This document shows positions 22,556 to 32,786 of a DNA stretch of 61,988 nt, one piece after another. Position 1 is the first letter of the stretch, and the number at the start of each line of letters is the position of its first letter. The position numbers and the translations under genes are program-made. Below the pieces are notes generated by a model, which had not been told where the DNA came from, did no database searches, and was given only the letters and a program-made list of their open reading frames with translations. The stretch is from NCBI GenBank assembly GCA_017694935.1, contig JADIME010000084.1, positions 1 through 61,988 on the forward strand, in the 5' to 3' direction. This DNA is from Candidatus Merdivivens pullistercoris. GTDB lineage: Bacteria; Bacteroidota; Bacteroidia; Bacteroidales; UBA932.

Positions 22556-24160
22556 ATGTTCAAGCATAGATTAACAGTATTTACATCGATTTTGATTTTT
22601 ATGTCGGCATTGTCTTCGTGTTCTGTAAACGGCGATGATTCGAGTGGCAGTTATGAAGAAATTGGAGTTTTTTCGGTCACGGCATCCGGATTCACTGGCG
22701 ATAACGGTGTAGCGGACGGACTGTTCGGATTCGAGGACGGTGACTGCATAGGATTGTTCGCCGTAAATGACGGAGCGATAGAGATTGACAATTTATGTCT
22801 GAAGGCGGTAAAGACGGACGAAGGCATGGCATGGACTGTTTCTTCTGGAGACACGCTTTTTAATTCGGAAGCATCATACTATGCGTATTTCCCGTATGCG
22901 GAGTCGTTGCCTGAAGATGTAAATGCGGAAGCTACTGACGCATTGGGCTTTTTCGCGGATATGATACACGTATGGGAACCGGCTTCCGATCAGAGCGATT
23001 TACATGGCGGATTCCGCAAATCCAATCTCATGACAGGTTCGGGTACATTGTCTGAAGGCACGCTGGTTCTGGATATGGTCCCGCGCATGCAGCTTTGCGT
23101 ATTCGAATTGCCAGGCATCCGTTACCGTTTTACCAATACGGATTATTCATTGACCGATTATTCCGTCCCATCGCGTATGGTTTATTCAGGCTTCTCCCCA
23201 TATGAAAATGGTACTAAGTCTTATTACATAGTCAATCCTTACCTGCAAAACTCGGTAGAGGGTGCGTACTATTCAGGCGGAGAGGAGACAGAATGGACTT
23301 TCAGCGTATCGGATCCGGGCGGATGTTCCGTCTTGGAAATCGGGGGAGGCTATTCGGAAATCGAACACAATCTTCAAATAGGTGACTTTTTTCTTGCGGA
23401 CGGTTCGTTGATGTCTAAAGATACAGACGAAAGCGAAGTGAAATCAGCAGATGTCATAGGAATAGTATTTATGTTGGATCCGTCCAGAATAGGTGAAGCT
23501 GAAAAAGAGGCGTTGGGAGGGGATGCCCATGCTTTGGTCGTTTCACCTATGAATTCGCTCGATTCATACATGAGATGGTATACCAATTATGATGATTTGA
23601 CTTTTTCGCGGGACGAGAGTGAGGTGGGACTGCCCGCCGTATTGTCTGAAGGCAACCCTTCAGCTACGTTTTTGAATGCCGATTCGGATATAAGCGGTTA
23701 CAGGAATACCCATTTGATTATTACGGAACGGGCTGAAGATGTGGAAAAGGGGTATTATACGCCTTTCAAGTCCGCTGTTGATTTCGCGCAGGAAGCAGGA
23801 GGGCCTGTAGACGGGCTCAACACTACGGGGTGGTTTTTCCCTTCATATGGACAGATGATGGACGTATTCAGGGCTTTCAGCGGTTGCGAGCTTGGCGTTG
23901 ATGAGTATTTTTACGAATGGGGGGATGAATGGTACTGGAGTATTCCGGGTGCCGGGGATTTTTCCGAAATTCTGAATGCGGCCGCTTCCAAAATATCTGA
24001 TGACCGTAAAAACGATTTACAGTTAGGGGAAATATTCTGGACTTCCACTCCAGTAGATGATTCCAGAGCCTGTAACATAGGTTTTTCCGTGGATTATGTA
24101 GATTGCATATATGAGTACAAAAGCAATGGAGGCTTTTTACGCCCTGTCTTGGCTTTTTAG
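22556..24160 (+). CDS. fimbrillin-like lipoprotein with DUF1566/FISUMP-like C-terminus
   Basis: lipobox SSC; GLFGFEDGDCIGLFAV; MTGSGTLSEGTLVLDMVPRMQLCVFELPG; WFFPSYGQMMDVF...IFWTSTP...FLRPVLAF. Confidence 0.75.
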   Translation: MFKHRLTVFTSILIFMSALSSCSVNGDDSSGSYEEIGVFSVTASGFTGDNGVADGLFGFEDGDCIGLFAVNDGAIEIDNLCLKAVKTDEGMAWTVSSGDTLFNSEASYYAYFPYAESLPEDVNAEATDALGFFADMIHVWEPASDQSDLHGGFRKSNLMTGSGTLSEGTLVLDMVPRMQLCVFELPGIRYRFTNTDYSLTDYSVPSRMVYSGFSPYENGTKSYYIVNPYLQNSVEGAYYSGGEETEWTFSVSDPGGCSVLEIGGGYSEIEHNLQIGDFFLADGSLMSKDTDESEVKSADVIGIVFMLDPSRIGEAEKEALGGDAHALVVSPMNSLDSYMRWYTNYDDLTFSRDESEVGLPAVLSEGNPSATFLNADSDISGYRNTHLIITERAEDVEKGYYTPFKSAVDFAQEAGGPVDGLNTTGWFFPSYGQMMDVFRAFSGCELGVDEYFYEWGDEWYWSIPGAGDFSEILNAAASKISDDRKNDLQLGEIFWTSTPVDDSRACNIGFSVDYVDCIYEYKSNGGFLRPVLAF

Positions 24161-24199
24161 AAGTTATCGTTGATTAATAGGAATATATAAAGAATAACA

Positions 24200-25396
24200 A
24201 TGATGAAGATTCGTTACATTGTATCATCGATTTTGTTAATGGTGCTCGCCGTTGCCTGCGAGAAACAGAAATTGCAAGAAGAAGAAGGTAACACTGTACC
24301 GGGTACAGACGATTCGACAGAAGTAGTCTTAGAAAGGATAGTGCTTTCGGACACTTCGCTCGTCTTGAACGAAGGGGATATCCGTGTATTGTCTGCAAAA
24401 ACTTTCCCGGAAGGAGGTTCCTTCACTTTGTCATGGTCGAGTTCGGATAGCAATGTGGCCGTTGTGGACGGTTACGGTATGGTAACGGCATTGTCGGTGG
24501 GCGATGCCACGGTAACGGTAAGCTGCGGGGACATACATGCGAGCTGCGCCGTGACAGTCATGGGCAACATTCCTGATTTCCCTGTCGAGACAGTGTTGGT
24601 TCCGGCCGGGACGTTCATTATGGGAACGCCCGTGAGCGAACCGGCAAGAGGGGATGACGAGTTGCAGCACGAGGTTACCATCTCCAAGGATTTTTATATC
24701 GGAAAATATGAAGTGACAAATGCCGAATATGCAGAGTTTCTGAATGACACCGGTGTTCCCGGGACTGGTCAGTTCGATACAGGAGAATATGGAACACAGC
24801 AGTTGGTGTTGCCGGATGAATGGGGTGTCCTTTATGAAGACGGGCGATGGATTCCGGCTGAAGATTTGGAAAACAGTCCGGTGGTAATGGTCACATGGTA
24901 TGGCGCCAATGAGTATGCCGAATGGGCCGGAGGTTTTCTGCCTACTGAAGCACAATGGGAATACGCCTGCCGCGGAGGTCAAAAGGAAAGCCTGCCTTTC
25001 GGCATAGGTGACGGTACTGTATTGAACGCCACTTTGGCCAATTTCAGAAGCAATTTCCCATACGACATGGAAAGGGGAGGACAATATGAAGACGCTTCGG
25101 CATATTATCCGGCAAGACCGATGGAAGTTGGATCGTATGAGCCTAACGGGTATGGGATTTATGACATGCATGGAAATGTTTATGAATGGTGCAGCGACTG
25201 GAAAGACGCTTATCCGGACATGCCAGTGACGGATCCTTCCGGACCCGATTCCCCAACATCCGATTACACAAAAGTGCTGAGGGGAGGAAGTTGGTTTATT
25301 CATGGGCAATATTGCCGTTCGGGGGACAGGGACCATCTGTTCCCGACAGGCATGGACATATATATAGGTTTTAGAGTGGCATTTCACGATGAATGA
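24200..25396 (+). CDS. lipoprotein: Big_2 domain plus FGE-sulfatase-like (C-type lectin fold) domain
   Basis: lipobox AVAC; LSWSSSDSNVAVVDGYGMVTALSVGDA; FIMGTPVSEPARGDDELQHEVTISKDFYIGKYEVTNAEYAEFLN; YDMHGNVYEWCSDW; IGFRVAF. Confidence 0.88.
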   Translation: MMKIRYIVSSILLMVLAVACEKQKLQEEEGNTVPGTDDSTEVVLERIVLSDTSLVLNEGDIRVLSAKTFPEGGSFTLSWSSSDSNVAVVDGYGMVTALSVGDATVTVSCGDIHASCAVTVMGNIPDFPVETVLVPAGTFIMGTPVSEPARGDDELQHEVTISKDFYIGKYEVTNAEYAEFLNDTGVPGTGQFDTGEYGTQQLVLPDEWGVLYEDGRWIPAEDLENSPVVMVTWYGANEYAEWAGGFLPTEAQWEYACRGGQKESLPFGIGDGTVLNATLANFRSNFPYDMERGGQYEDASAYYPARPMEVGSYEPNGYGIYDMHGNVYEWCSDWKDAYPDMPVTDPSGPDSPTSDYTKVLRGGSWFIHGQYCRSGDRDHLFPTGMDIYIGFRVAFHDE

Positions 25397-25414
25397 TTTA
25401 ATAAAGAATAATTT

Positions 25415-26899
25415 ATGAAAAATATAGTGATTTGTTTGAAACGAGCATTGTGCACTGCAATAGTTCCGGTTTTTGCGGTTACCGTTCTGAATGGTTGCAA
25501 TAACGATGACACCGGGCTTCCCGTTTCAGGGATAGATTTGGAGTATCATGAAATCACATTGGAAGTAGGGGACACTTTCAAGTTGGACTATTCGGTTTCC
25601 CCTGACGGCGCAGTATTTTCCAGTGACCCGGTATGGGAGTCTTCTGACAATTCCGTAGCTGTAGTGGAAGATGGGACTGTATCGGCGACAGGTGCCGGAG
25701 AGTGTATTGTATCAGTTTCGATAGACGGAGTTTCAGATACATGTACTGTGGTTGTCACAATGCAGCCAGCATCGGTCGAGTCTGTTTTGGTAAGTCCGGC
25801 ATCAGCTTCTTTGTCTTTTGGTGAAACGCTTCAATTGACTGCCTCGGTTTTGCCGGAAGATGCTGTGTGGGACGTAATCGTATGGAGTTCTTCGGACGAG
25901 TCCGTGGCTTCCGTAGATGAAAACGGGCTTGTTTCCGCCGTTTCCGAAGGCGAGGCTTCAATTACGGCGTCCGTGGGCGGAGTAACCGGCGAATGTATTG
26001 TAGAGGTGAGGGATGCCACATCTCCTGAGACAGTGGATATTCCTGCCGGAGTGTTCATGATGGGCGCTCCGATTACTGAGTACAATGCCTATACTAATGA
26101 ATATCCGCAGCATCAGGTCACCATAACCGGTGGCTTTTCGATGACCAAGTATGAGATAACCAATGCCCAGTATGCCTTTTTCCTGAATGAGTCAGGAATA
26201 GGACAGGATGCAACGGGCGATGTCACTTATATTGACAATGGGACCGAGGTCACAGGCTCCCATGTCCTGATAGCGGACAGCAGGATATGGGCAGGGACTC
26301 CTAATGAATCGGATTATGGCCTGCACTATGAAAATGACAGATGGATACCTGCTGAAGGGTGTGAAAACTATCCTGTTACGTATGTGACATGGTTCGGTGC
26401 CGTGGCATACGCCGATTGGCTTGGAGGAAGACTTCCGACCGAGGCTGAATGGGAGTACGCATGCCGTGGAGGACAGGAAGAATCCTTGCCTTTCGGCATC
26501 GGGGACGGCAAGCGGCTTGTGGAAGGCATGGCCAATTATAATACAAAATTCTATTATGACGCCGACATGGGAGGGCAATACAGGGACGACACTGCGGAAC
26601 CTATAGGGCATCCCGTGGAGGTAGGCAGCTATCCGTATCCTAACGGATATGGCCTGTATGACATGCACGGCAATGTATTGGAGTGGTGCAGCGACTGGTT
26701 TGCCCGTTATGATGATAGCGCTTCTGCGGAAACCGACCCTACCGGACCGTTGTCAGGAGAGTACAGGGTAGTACGTGGAGGAACATTTACCGTATCGGAT
26801 GCCTGGGACGCCGTGTCATGCCGTACTGCTTACAGAATGAGTTCCGCGCCGTCATACACGCTCATGAATTGCGGGCTGCGTGTGGTTTTTGATGAATAA
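25415..26899 (+). CDS. lipoprotein: two Big_2 domains plus FGE-sulfatase-like domain
   Basis: lipobox NGC; VWSSSDESVASVDENGLVSAVSEGEA; FMMGAPITEYNAY; YDMHGNVLEWCSDW. Confidence 0.88.
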   Translation: MKNIVICLKRALCTAIVPVFAVTVLNGCNNDDTGLPVSGIDLEYHEITLEVGDTFKLDYSVSPDGAVFSSDPVWESSDNSVAVVEDGTVSATGAGECIVSVSIDGVSDTCTVVVTMQPASVESVLVSPASASLSFGETLQLTASVLPEDAVWDVIVWSSSDESVASVDENGLVSAVSEGEASITASVGGVTGECIVEVRDATSPETVDIPAGVFMMGAPITEYNAYTNEYPQHQVTITGGFSMTKYEITNAQYAFFLNESGIGQDATGDVTYIDNGTEVTGSHVLIADSRIWAGTPNESDYGLHYENDRWIPAEGCENYPVTYVTWFGAVAYADWLGGRLPTEAEWEYACRGGQEESLPFGIGDGKRLVEGMANYNTKFYYDADMGGQYRDDTAEPIGHPVEVGSYPYPNGYGLYDMHGNVLEWCSDWFARYDDSASAETDPTGPLSGEYRVVRGGTFTVSDAWDAVSCRTAYRMSSAPSYTLMNCGLRVVFDE

Positions 26900-26939
26900 T
26901 AATTTTAAATCAAGTAATTGTTATATGGATTCATGCATC

Positions 26940-28529
26940 ATGATTAAAAAGATATTACTAGGTACGGTATGTTTGGCAGCAGCGTTTTCTTGTTCCAAGG
27001 AAACAGGGGAGAATCCTGCCAATCCCACGGAAAAATATTCAGGGATATCTGTAGAGGATAATGGTTTTTCGTTTCCAGATACAACTATTGCCACATCCTT
27101 TATGGCCGGTGACGAAATAGGTGTTTTTGCAGTAAAAGACGGTGCCGTGCTGGACAGTATAGACAATCTTCGCTTGACTTTGGGCGATTCCGGATGGATT
27201 GCGGACGGGGATGTCTCTTTCGTTGAAGGCGATGGGATAGTTTATTATGCATATTTTCCTTTTTCTGAATCATTGTCTGGAAATATAGATCCTTCCGCTT
27301 CGGATGAAAACGGTTTTTTCGCCGAAGTGGCAGCCAATTGGGATACACCGATGGACCAAGGCGATTCCTTGATATTCGGTGGCGCCGACTTGATGACGGC
27401 GCAGGGGCATTCCGAAGGCGATGTCTTGCATTTTGGAATGAATCACCGCATGTATCTCGTTGTCGTGGATTTGCCGGGCACGAAGTATACATTTACCAAT
27501 GAACCGGCCATTCCCGATTATTTCGTAGGAGGGGGCAATGCCGGTTTTGACGGTTTCACCCCGTTTCAGTGGGAGGATGGTACCTATCGTTTCTTAGTGA
27601 ATCCTGCATTGCCGCAGATGACAATCGGAGGTTATTACGGAAGCGAAAACAATCCTAATACATGGGAAATGGATGTGGATGCCAAAGCCGGAGAAGGCTA
27701 TCTTTTGAAGATCGATGGAGGAGGCAGGGTAATAGAACATGAGCTTATGGCGGGGGATTTCTTCCTTGCCGACGGCAATATCCTGCCCAAGGATTCCGAT
27801 GAGGCAATTGTCGGGGCGTCGGATGTAATCGGAATAGTGTTTCAGACTGACCCTGAAAGAATCGGGGATGCTGAGAAAAACGCTTTGGGAGGCAAACTCC
27901 ACGCATTGGTAGTGGCGACGAAGACCGTACAGCAAAACAATTATTTCGCATGGTATTCCAATGGCGATATCTATGAAAGGGATGAAACTGAGATAGGCTT
28001 TATGAACAGTTACAGCGATGATCCCTATGAGGCTTTCTCACTTTCTGACATGGACATAAACGGCTTTCTGAATACTTCCGCAATCAGGCAGTACAGGACG
28101 GAAGATTATGAGTCCGGATATTACGGAGCTTTCAAGGCGGCAGTGGATTTTGAAAGCGAGGCAGGCGGACCGTCACCAGAAATTGCCACCACGGGATGGT
28201 ATCTCCCTACCGCAGGCCAATTTTTCGATATCATCCGTAATCTTGCCGGTGTGACCCTGGATGACGGGGACGGGTTCGTAGGATACAGTCTCGCAAGTTT
28301 CGCATGGGAAAACAAGGGCGATGTGATTTTATCGCTTAACGAGGCTATGGGAGCTGTGTCTGAGGATGATAAGGTAGAGTTCAAAAGCAGCGGATATTAC
28401 TGGACGGCATCATCGACTCTTGACGGGGAAGCGAGGTATATCGGGCTAGTCTATAGTGGTACTAATGTAACGTGCGTAAGCACATATAAGTATGACATAC
28501 TGTTTGTAAGGCCGGTACTTGCTTTCTAA
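26940..28529 (+). CDS. fimbrillin-like lipoprotein with DUF1566/FISUMP-like C-terminus
   Basis: likely start at 26940; lipobox FSC; FMAGDEIGVFAVKDG; WYLPTAGQFFDIIRN...YYWTASSTLDGEARYIGL...FVRPVLAF. Confidence 0.75.
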   Translation: MIKKILLGTVCLAAAFSCSKETGENPANPTEKYSGISVEDNGFSFPDTTIATSFMAGDEIGVFAVKDGAVLDSIDNLRLTLGDSGWIADGDVSFVEGDGIVYYAYFPFSESLSGNIDPSASDENGFFAEVAANWDTPMDQGDSLIFGGADLMTAQGHSEGDVLHFGMNHRMYLVVVDLPGTKYTFTNEPAIPDYFVGGGNAGFDGFTPFQWEDGTYRFLVNPALPQMTIGGYYGSENNPNTWEMDVDAKAGEGYLLKIDGGGRVIEHELMAGDFFLADGNILPKDSDEAIVGASDVIGIVFQTDPERIGDAEKNALGGKLHALVVATKTVQQNNYFAWYSNGDIYERDETEIGFMNSYSDDPYEAFSLSDMDINGFLNTSAIRQYRTEDYESGYYGAFKAAVDFESEAGGPSPEIATTGWYLPTAGQFFDIIRNLAGVTLDDGDGFVGYSLASFAWENKGDVILSLNEAMGAVSEDDKVEFKSSGYYWTASSTLDGEARYIGLVYSGTNVTCVSTYKYDILFVRPVLAF

Positions 28530-28581
28530 GCGGCTGTGTCATTAACTTGAAACTAAAGTATATACAATTAAATAATTATTA

Positions 28582-29880
28582 ATGGTGAAAACAAAGATAA
28601 TGGCTTTCATGGCAGGCATTTCATGTTTGTGTTTGGCTGCTGTTTCCTGCGACAAGACAGAGAAAAACAATTCTGAGGTAACAGAAGTTTCTTCCGTAAC
28701 GCTTAATGAGACGGAAATAGATTTGAACGTCGGCGACTCTTTGCAGTTGGAAGCGTCCATATCGCCTTCCGATGCGGTTTATGAAAATATCGATTGGGAA
28801 AGTAGCGACACAGGTGTGGCTACCGTGGATACTTCGGGCCTTGTCATCGCCGTAGGGGAAGGTGTTGCCACTGTCAGTGTCACTGTGGATGGCAAGTCTG
28901 ACGAATGTACGGTGACCGTGTCCGCTCCGGAACCTCTGCCGGTAGAGGTAGAGTCGGTCGAAGTGGCACCGGCTTCCTTGGAACTGTATGTCGGTAATGA
29001 GTCGGTATTGGAAGCGGCAGTATTGCCTGAAGATGCTGACTACGAACTTTTATGGACTTCTTCCGACGAGAGTGTGGCAGTCGTGGATGAAAACGGTACA
29101 GTTACGGCTCTTTCGGCCGGAGAGGCGGAAATAATCGCATCTGCCGGCGGAAAAGAAGGTGTGTGCCTCGTCACTGTTTTGGAAAGGATCGTGGATCCGC
29201 AAGTCGGAGATTATTTCTATTCTGACGGTACATGGTCTTCGGCCCTGAATGAAGCCAAAACTCCTGTCGGCATAATCTTTTATATCGGACAGCATGACAC
29301 CGACAATACTGATTACTCCTCTACCGGAATAGCTTCTTCACAGTGCCGCGGGTACGTGGTGGCGATTCAGGATGCTTTTGACGGCCAATGCAATTGGGGA
29401 GAGTTTTTTGTGGAACTCGGCAATTACATGACAGATGAAAGCGGCAATTATATCAATGACGGGGGAAACGATGCTGACATCGATTTCAACGGTTACTCAT
29501 ATACGGCCAATATGATGGATGCGGCTGAAGCGAACGGAGGCTTGTCCGCCGATGATCCAGCCGGATACCCTGCGGCGTTTTATGTTTCCAATTATACTGC
29601 CGCGCCTTCGGGTACGAGCGGATGGTTCTTGCCTTCCGCAAGCCAGTTAAAGACCCTCAAGGCTCAGAAAGAGGCACTGAATGCCAAAGAAGGGTTTACT
29701 CCGTTTCTTGAAGGTGAATCGGACTATTATTGGTCTTCGAGCGAGTCTACATATCTTGGTGGCGCTCCGATGATGTATTCGCTGATAGTATGTTTCGGGG
29801 AGCAGGGTGAATTCGGAAGTATATTCGATGAGGTTAAAGATTACGGATCACATCATGTACGTGCAATCCTTGCATTCTGA
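28582..29880 (+). CDS. lipoprotein: two Big_2 domains plus DUF1566/FISUMP-like domain
   Basis: lipobox VSC; IDWESSDTGVATVDTSGLVIAVGEG; LLWTSSDESVAVVDENGTVTALSAGEA; GTSGWFLPSASQLKTL...YYWSSSEST...HHVRAILAF. Confidence 0.82.
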   Translation: MVKTKIMAFMAGISCLCLAAVSCDKTEKNNSEVTEVSSVTLNETEIDLNVGDSLQLEASISPSDAVYENIDWESSDTGVATVDTSGLVIAVGEGVATVSVTVDGKSDECTVTVSAPEPLPVEVESVEVAPASLELYVGNESVLEAAVLPEDADYELLWTSSDESVAVVDENGTVTALSAGEAEIIASAGGKEGVCLVTVLERIVDPQVGDYFYSDGTWSSALNEAKTPVGIIFYIGQHDTDNTDYSSTGIASSQCRGYVVAIQDAFDGQCNWGEFFVELGNYMTDESGNYINDGGNDADIDFNGYSYTANMMDAAEANGGLSADDPAGYPAAFYVSNYTAAPSGTSGWFLPSASQLKTLKAQKEALNAKEGFTPFLEGESDYYWSSSESTYLGGAPMMYSLIVCFGEQGEFGSIFDEVKDYGSHHVRAILAF

Positions 29881-29918
29881 TGTAATCATTTTTATTAATA
29901 AATTAAATTGGAAGATTC

Positions 29919-31088
29919 ATGAATTCGAAATTCGATAAAATATTGTTTTGTTCTGTTTGCGCTGCCATGTCTTTGTCGTTTTCGGCTTGTACTTCCCCTG
30001 TGGAAGCTCCCGAAGAAGATGTGAGGGCGGAAAGCATATCGGTATACCCGGAATCATTGACCCTGAAAATAGGAGATACCGTGTCTTTGGAGGCTGTAGT
30101 GCTTCCTTTGAATTCGTCAGATTCCATTGTAGCATGGGTTTCAGACGCCCCTGAGATAGTGTCTGTGGAACAGAACGGGCGTGTTACCGCAGTTGCCGCA
30201 GGTGAAGCCAATGTCATAGCTTCCGTAAACGGCGGGGCATTGTCAGACGGCTGCGTTGTTACGGTAGAAGAAAGTGTGGAAGAATTTCCGCACGGTATAC
30301 AGACTGTCAGGATAAGCGCCGGTACTTTCCTTATGGGTAGCCCGGAAAGCGAACCTTACAGATATGAAGGCAGGGAGACTCAGCATGAGGTGACACTTAC
30401 GAAAGACTTTTACATGAGCATTTATGAAATCACCAATTCGCAGTTTGTCGAATTTTTAAATGATATGGAAATAGCCGAGGACGGCATGGGGACAGTCACA
30501 TATGTTTCCGGAGGCCAGACATTGACCGAGAGCCAGTCTTTTTTGCGTAAAAGTTCAGTGGACAACGACTGGGGAATGGCATACGACAGAGAAGAGGGCA
30601 AATGGGTGCCTGTCGAAGGCTATGATAATTATCCGGCGATGCATGTCACATGGTATGGCGCTACTGCATACGCCGATTGGGTGGGAGGAAGCCTCCCTAC
30701 CGAAGCACAGTGGGAATATGCCTGCCGTGCAGGCAGTACTACCACATATCCGTGGGGAAGAGACGAGGCTCAGCTTGTGGATTATGCATGGTATATTGAC
30801 AATTCCGACGGGCATACGCATCCTGTCGGAGAACTTGCTCCCAATGCATGGGGGTTGTATGACATGCTCGGCAATGTATGGGAATGGTGTTCTGATTGGT
30901 ATGCCGATTTTACCGAAGATCCGGTAACCGATCCTGTCGGTCCGGAAACAGGTGAAACGCGGTCATTGAGAGGAAGTGCGTATTATCATTATGAGAGTTT
31001 CACGCGTCCGGCCATGCGTTATGATCATGCCCCGTGGAGGGATTTCGATTTAGTAGGTTTTCGTGTAGTGTTTAATGAAGAACAATAG
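29919..31088 (+). CDS. lipoprotein: Big_2 domain plus FGE-sulfatase-like domain
   Basis: lipobox SAC; FLMGSPESEPYRYEGRETQHEVTLTKDFYMSIYEITNSQF; YDMLGNVWEWCSDW. Confidence 0.88.
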   Translation: MNSKFDKILFCSVCAAMSLSFSACTSPVEAPEEDVRAESISVYPESLTLKIGDTVSLEAVVLPLNSSDSIVAWVSDAPEIVSVEQNGRVTAVAAGEANVIASVNGGALSDGCVVTVEESVEEFPHGIQTVRISAGTFLMGSPESEPYRYEGRETQHEVTLTKDFYMSIYEITNSQFVEFLNDMEIAEDGMGTVTYVSGGQTLTESQSFLRKSSVDNDWGMAYDREEGKWVPVEGYDNYPAMHVTWYGATAYADWVGGSLPTEAQWEYACRAGSTTTYPWGRDEAQLVDYAWYIDNSDGHTHPVGELAPNAWGLYDMLGNVWEWCSDWYADFTEDPVTDPVGPETGETRSLRGSAYYHYESFTRPAMRYDHAPWRDFDLVGFRVVFNEEQ

Positions 31089-31095
31089 GCTGATT

Positions 31096-32769
31096 ATGAA
31101 AAGTGTTATTTTGAAAACCGCCATTTTGGCCATGTTTTTGGCTGTGTCCTGTGAAGGGACTCAGGAAGAGAGGGAGATACATGTGGAATCCGTATCCATA
31201 GAACCGGAGGAAATAACGGTCAAGGCAGGTGATACTGCATCCCTCGCGGCAGTTATCGTACCGGAGAATGCCACGAACAAAAATGTCGGATGGTATTCGG
31301 AAGACAACAGTATAGTGACAGTAGACAATGATGGTTCGCTGACAGCCGTTTCAGTAGGTGAAACGAGAGTATTCATTGTGACAGAGGACGGTAGCAAGAC
31401 GGCGTATTGCGGAGTGACTGTCGTGGACAAGGACATACCGGTTGAGTCAATAACAGTGGATCCGGACAATCTGAGCATGGTCGTCGGCGATATTGTCGCG
31501 CTTTCGGTACGCATGTTTCCGGAAAATGCGACTGGAAAGTCTGTGGTCTGGACAAGTTCCGATGAGAGCGTAGCTTCTGTCGATGAAGACGGAAAGGTTG
31601 AAGGTACAGGTATCGGAGAGGCGGATATTACAGTCTCTTCCGAGCAGTGGGGCAAATCAGCGGTCTGTCATGTTACCGTAGGAGATAATTACGTGGCAGT
31701 CACCGGAGTAGCCGTTTCTCCCGCAAATATGACTTTGGAAATAGGGGAACAAGGCAAATTCACTGCTCTCATCTATCCTTCCTATGCTACCGAACAGTCT
31801 GTTACATGGGCAACTCTCGATCCCGATGTGGCTTCTGTCAGCGATGACGGTACGGTCACGGCTTTGTCGTCCGGAGTCGCTTTCATAACTGCCACGACGG
31901 AGGATGGAGGTTTTTCTTCATATTCGAAAGCCGCAGTTACTGGAGGCGACGTAGTTCCTGAAGAATGGGTTTTGGTTCCGGCCGGCACATTTATGATGGG
32001 GTCTCCGGAGACCGAGGAAAACCGTATGGAAAGCGAGGTACAGCACGAGGTCACTATAAGCAGGGACTTCTACATAAGCAAATACGAAGTTACCAATTCT
32101 CAGTTTGCGGACTTTCTCAATGAGGCCGGGATAGGACAAGACGGCATGGGTGAAGTCACATATCCTGACAAAGGGACGGAGGTTACGGAAACAAGGCAAC
32201 TTATCATGGATAGTTCCCTTGATGCCGGCCTCGGTGGCCAATACGATTTCGGAGTACATTGGGACGCAGAAGCTTCCATGTGGAAACCTGCCGACGGTTG
32301 TGACAATTACCCTGTAATATTCGTTACATGGTACGGTGCCATGGCCTACGCTGCTCACAAGGGAGGATGCCTTCCTACCGAGGCGCAATGGGAGTATGCA
32401 TGCAGGGCCGGTTCGTCGACCGCATATTTCTGGGGAGAAACTTCATCGGAGCAAAATGAATACGGATGGTGTTACACAATCGGTGACAAGGCGATAAGTG
32501 TCAGGCTGCATCCTGTAGGAGGCAAGAGTCCTAACGGATGGGGCATATACGACATGGTGGGAAATGTATGTGAACTCTGTCTTGATTGGGACGGGGATTA
32601 TCCCGAAGGTCCGGTTACTGATCCTGTGGGACCGGATACCGGAGAATGGCGCATACTGCGAGGCAGTTGTTTCTTGACCGGAGGACCTTATTCGCGTTCT
32701 GCGTACAGAGACGGCTACCATGCTGACAATCAGGGGGCTTATGTCGGATTCAGGATTGTAAAATATTAA
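31096..32769 (+). CDS. lipoprotein: three Big_2 domains plus FGE-sulfatase-like domain
   Basis: likely start at 31096; lipobox VSC; VVWTSSDESVASVDEDGKVEGTGIGEADI; FMMGSPETEENRMESEVQHEVTISRDFYISKYEVTNSQF. Confidence 0.88.
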   Translation: MKSVILKTAILAMFLAVSCEGTQEEREIHVESVSIEPEEITVKAGDTASLAAVIVPENATNKNVGWYSEDNSIVTVDNDGSLTAVSVGETRVFIVTEDGSKTAYCGVTVVDKDIPVESITVDPDNLSMVVGDIVALSVRMFPENATGKSVVWTSSDESVASVDEDGKVEGTGIGEADITVSSEQWGKSAVCHVTVGDNYVAVTGVAVSPANMTLEIGEQGKFTALIYPSYATEQSVTWATLDPDVASVSDDGTVTALSSGVAFITATTEDGGFSSYSKAAVTGGDVVPEEWVLVPAGTFMMGSPETEENRMESEVQHEVTISRDFYISKYEVTNSQFADFLNEAGIGQDGMGEVTYPDKGTEVTETRQLIMDSSLDAGLGGQYDFGVHWDAEASMWKPADGCDNYPVIFVTWYGAMAYAAHKGGCLPTEAQWEYACRAGSSTAYFWGETSSEQNEYGWCYTIGDKAISVRLHPVGGKSPNGWGIYDMVGNVCELCLDWDGDYPEGPVTDPVGPDTGEWRILRGSCFLTGGPYSRSAYRDGYHADNQGAYVGFRIVKY

Positions 32770-32786
32770 AAAGCAAATAATCCAAG

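Noticed and set aside
24431-25387. 318-aa minus-strand ORF
   Set aside because: Antisense to the FGE-like lipoprotein at 24200-25396; low-quality composition, no motif.
24200-32769. Functional formylglycine-generating enzymes or sulfatase maturation
   Set aside because: Catalytic cysteine pair absent in all four copies and no sulfatase genes nearby.
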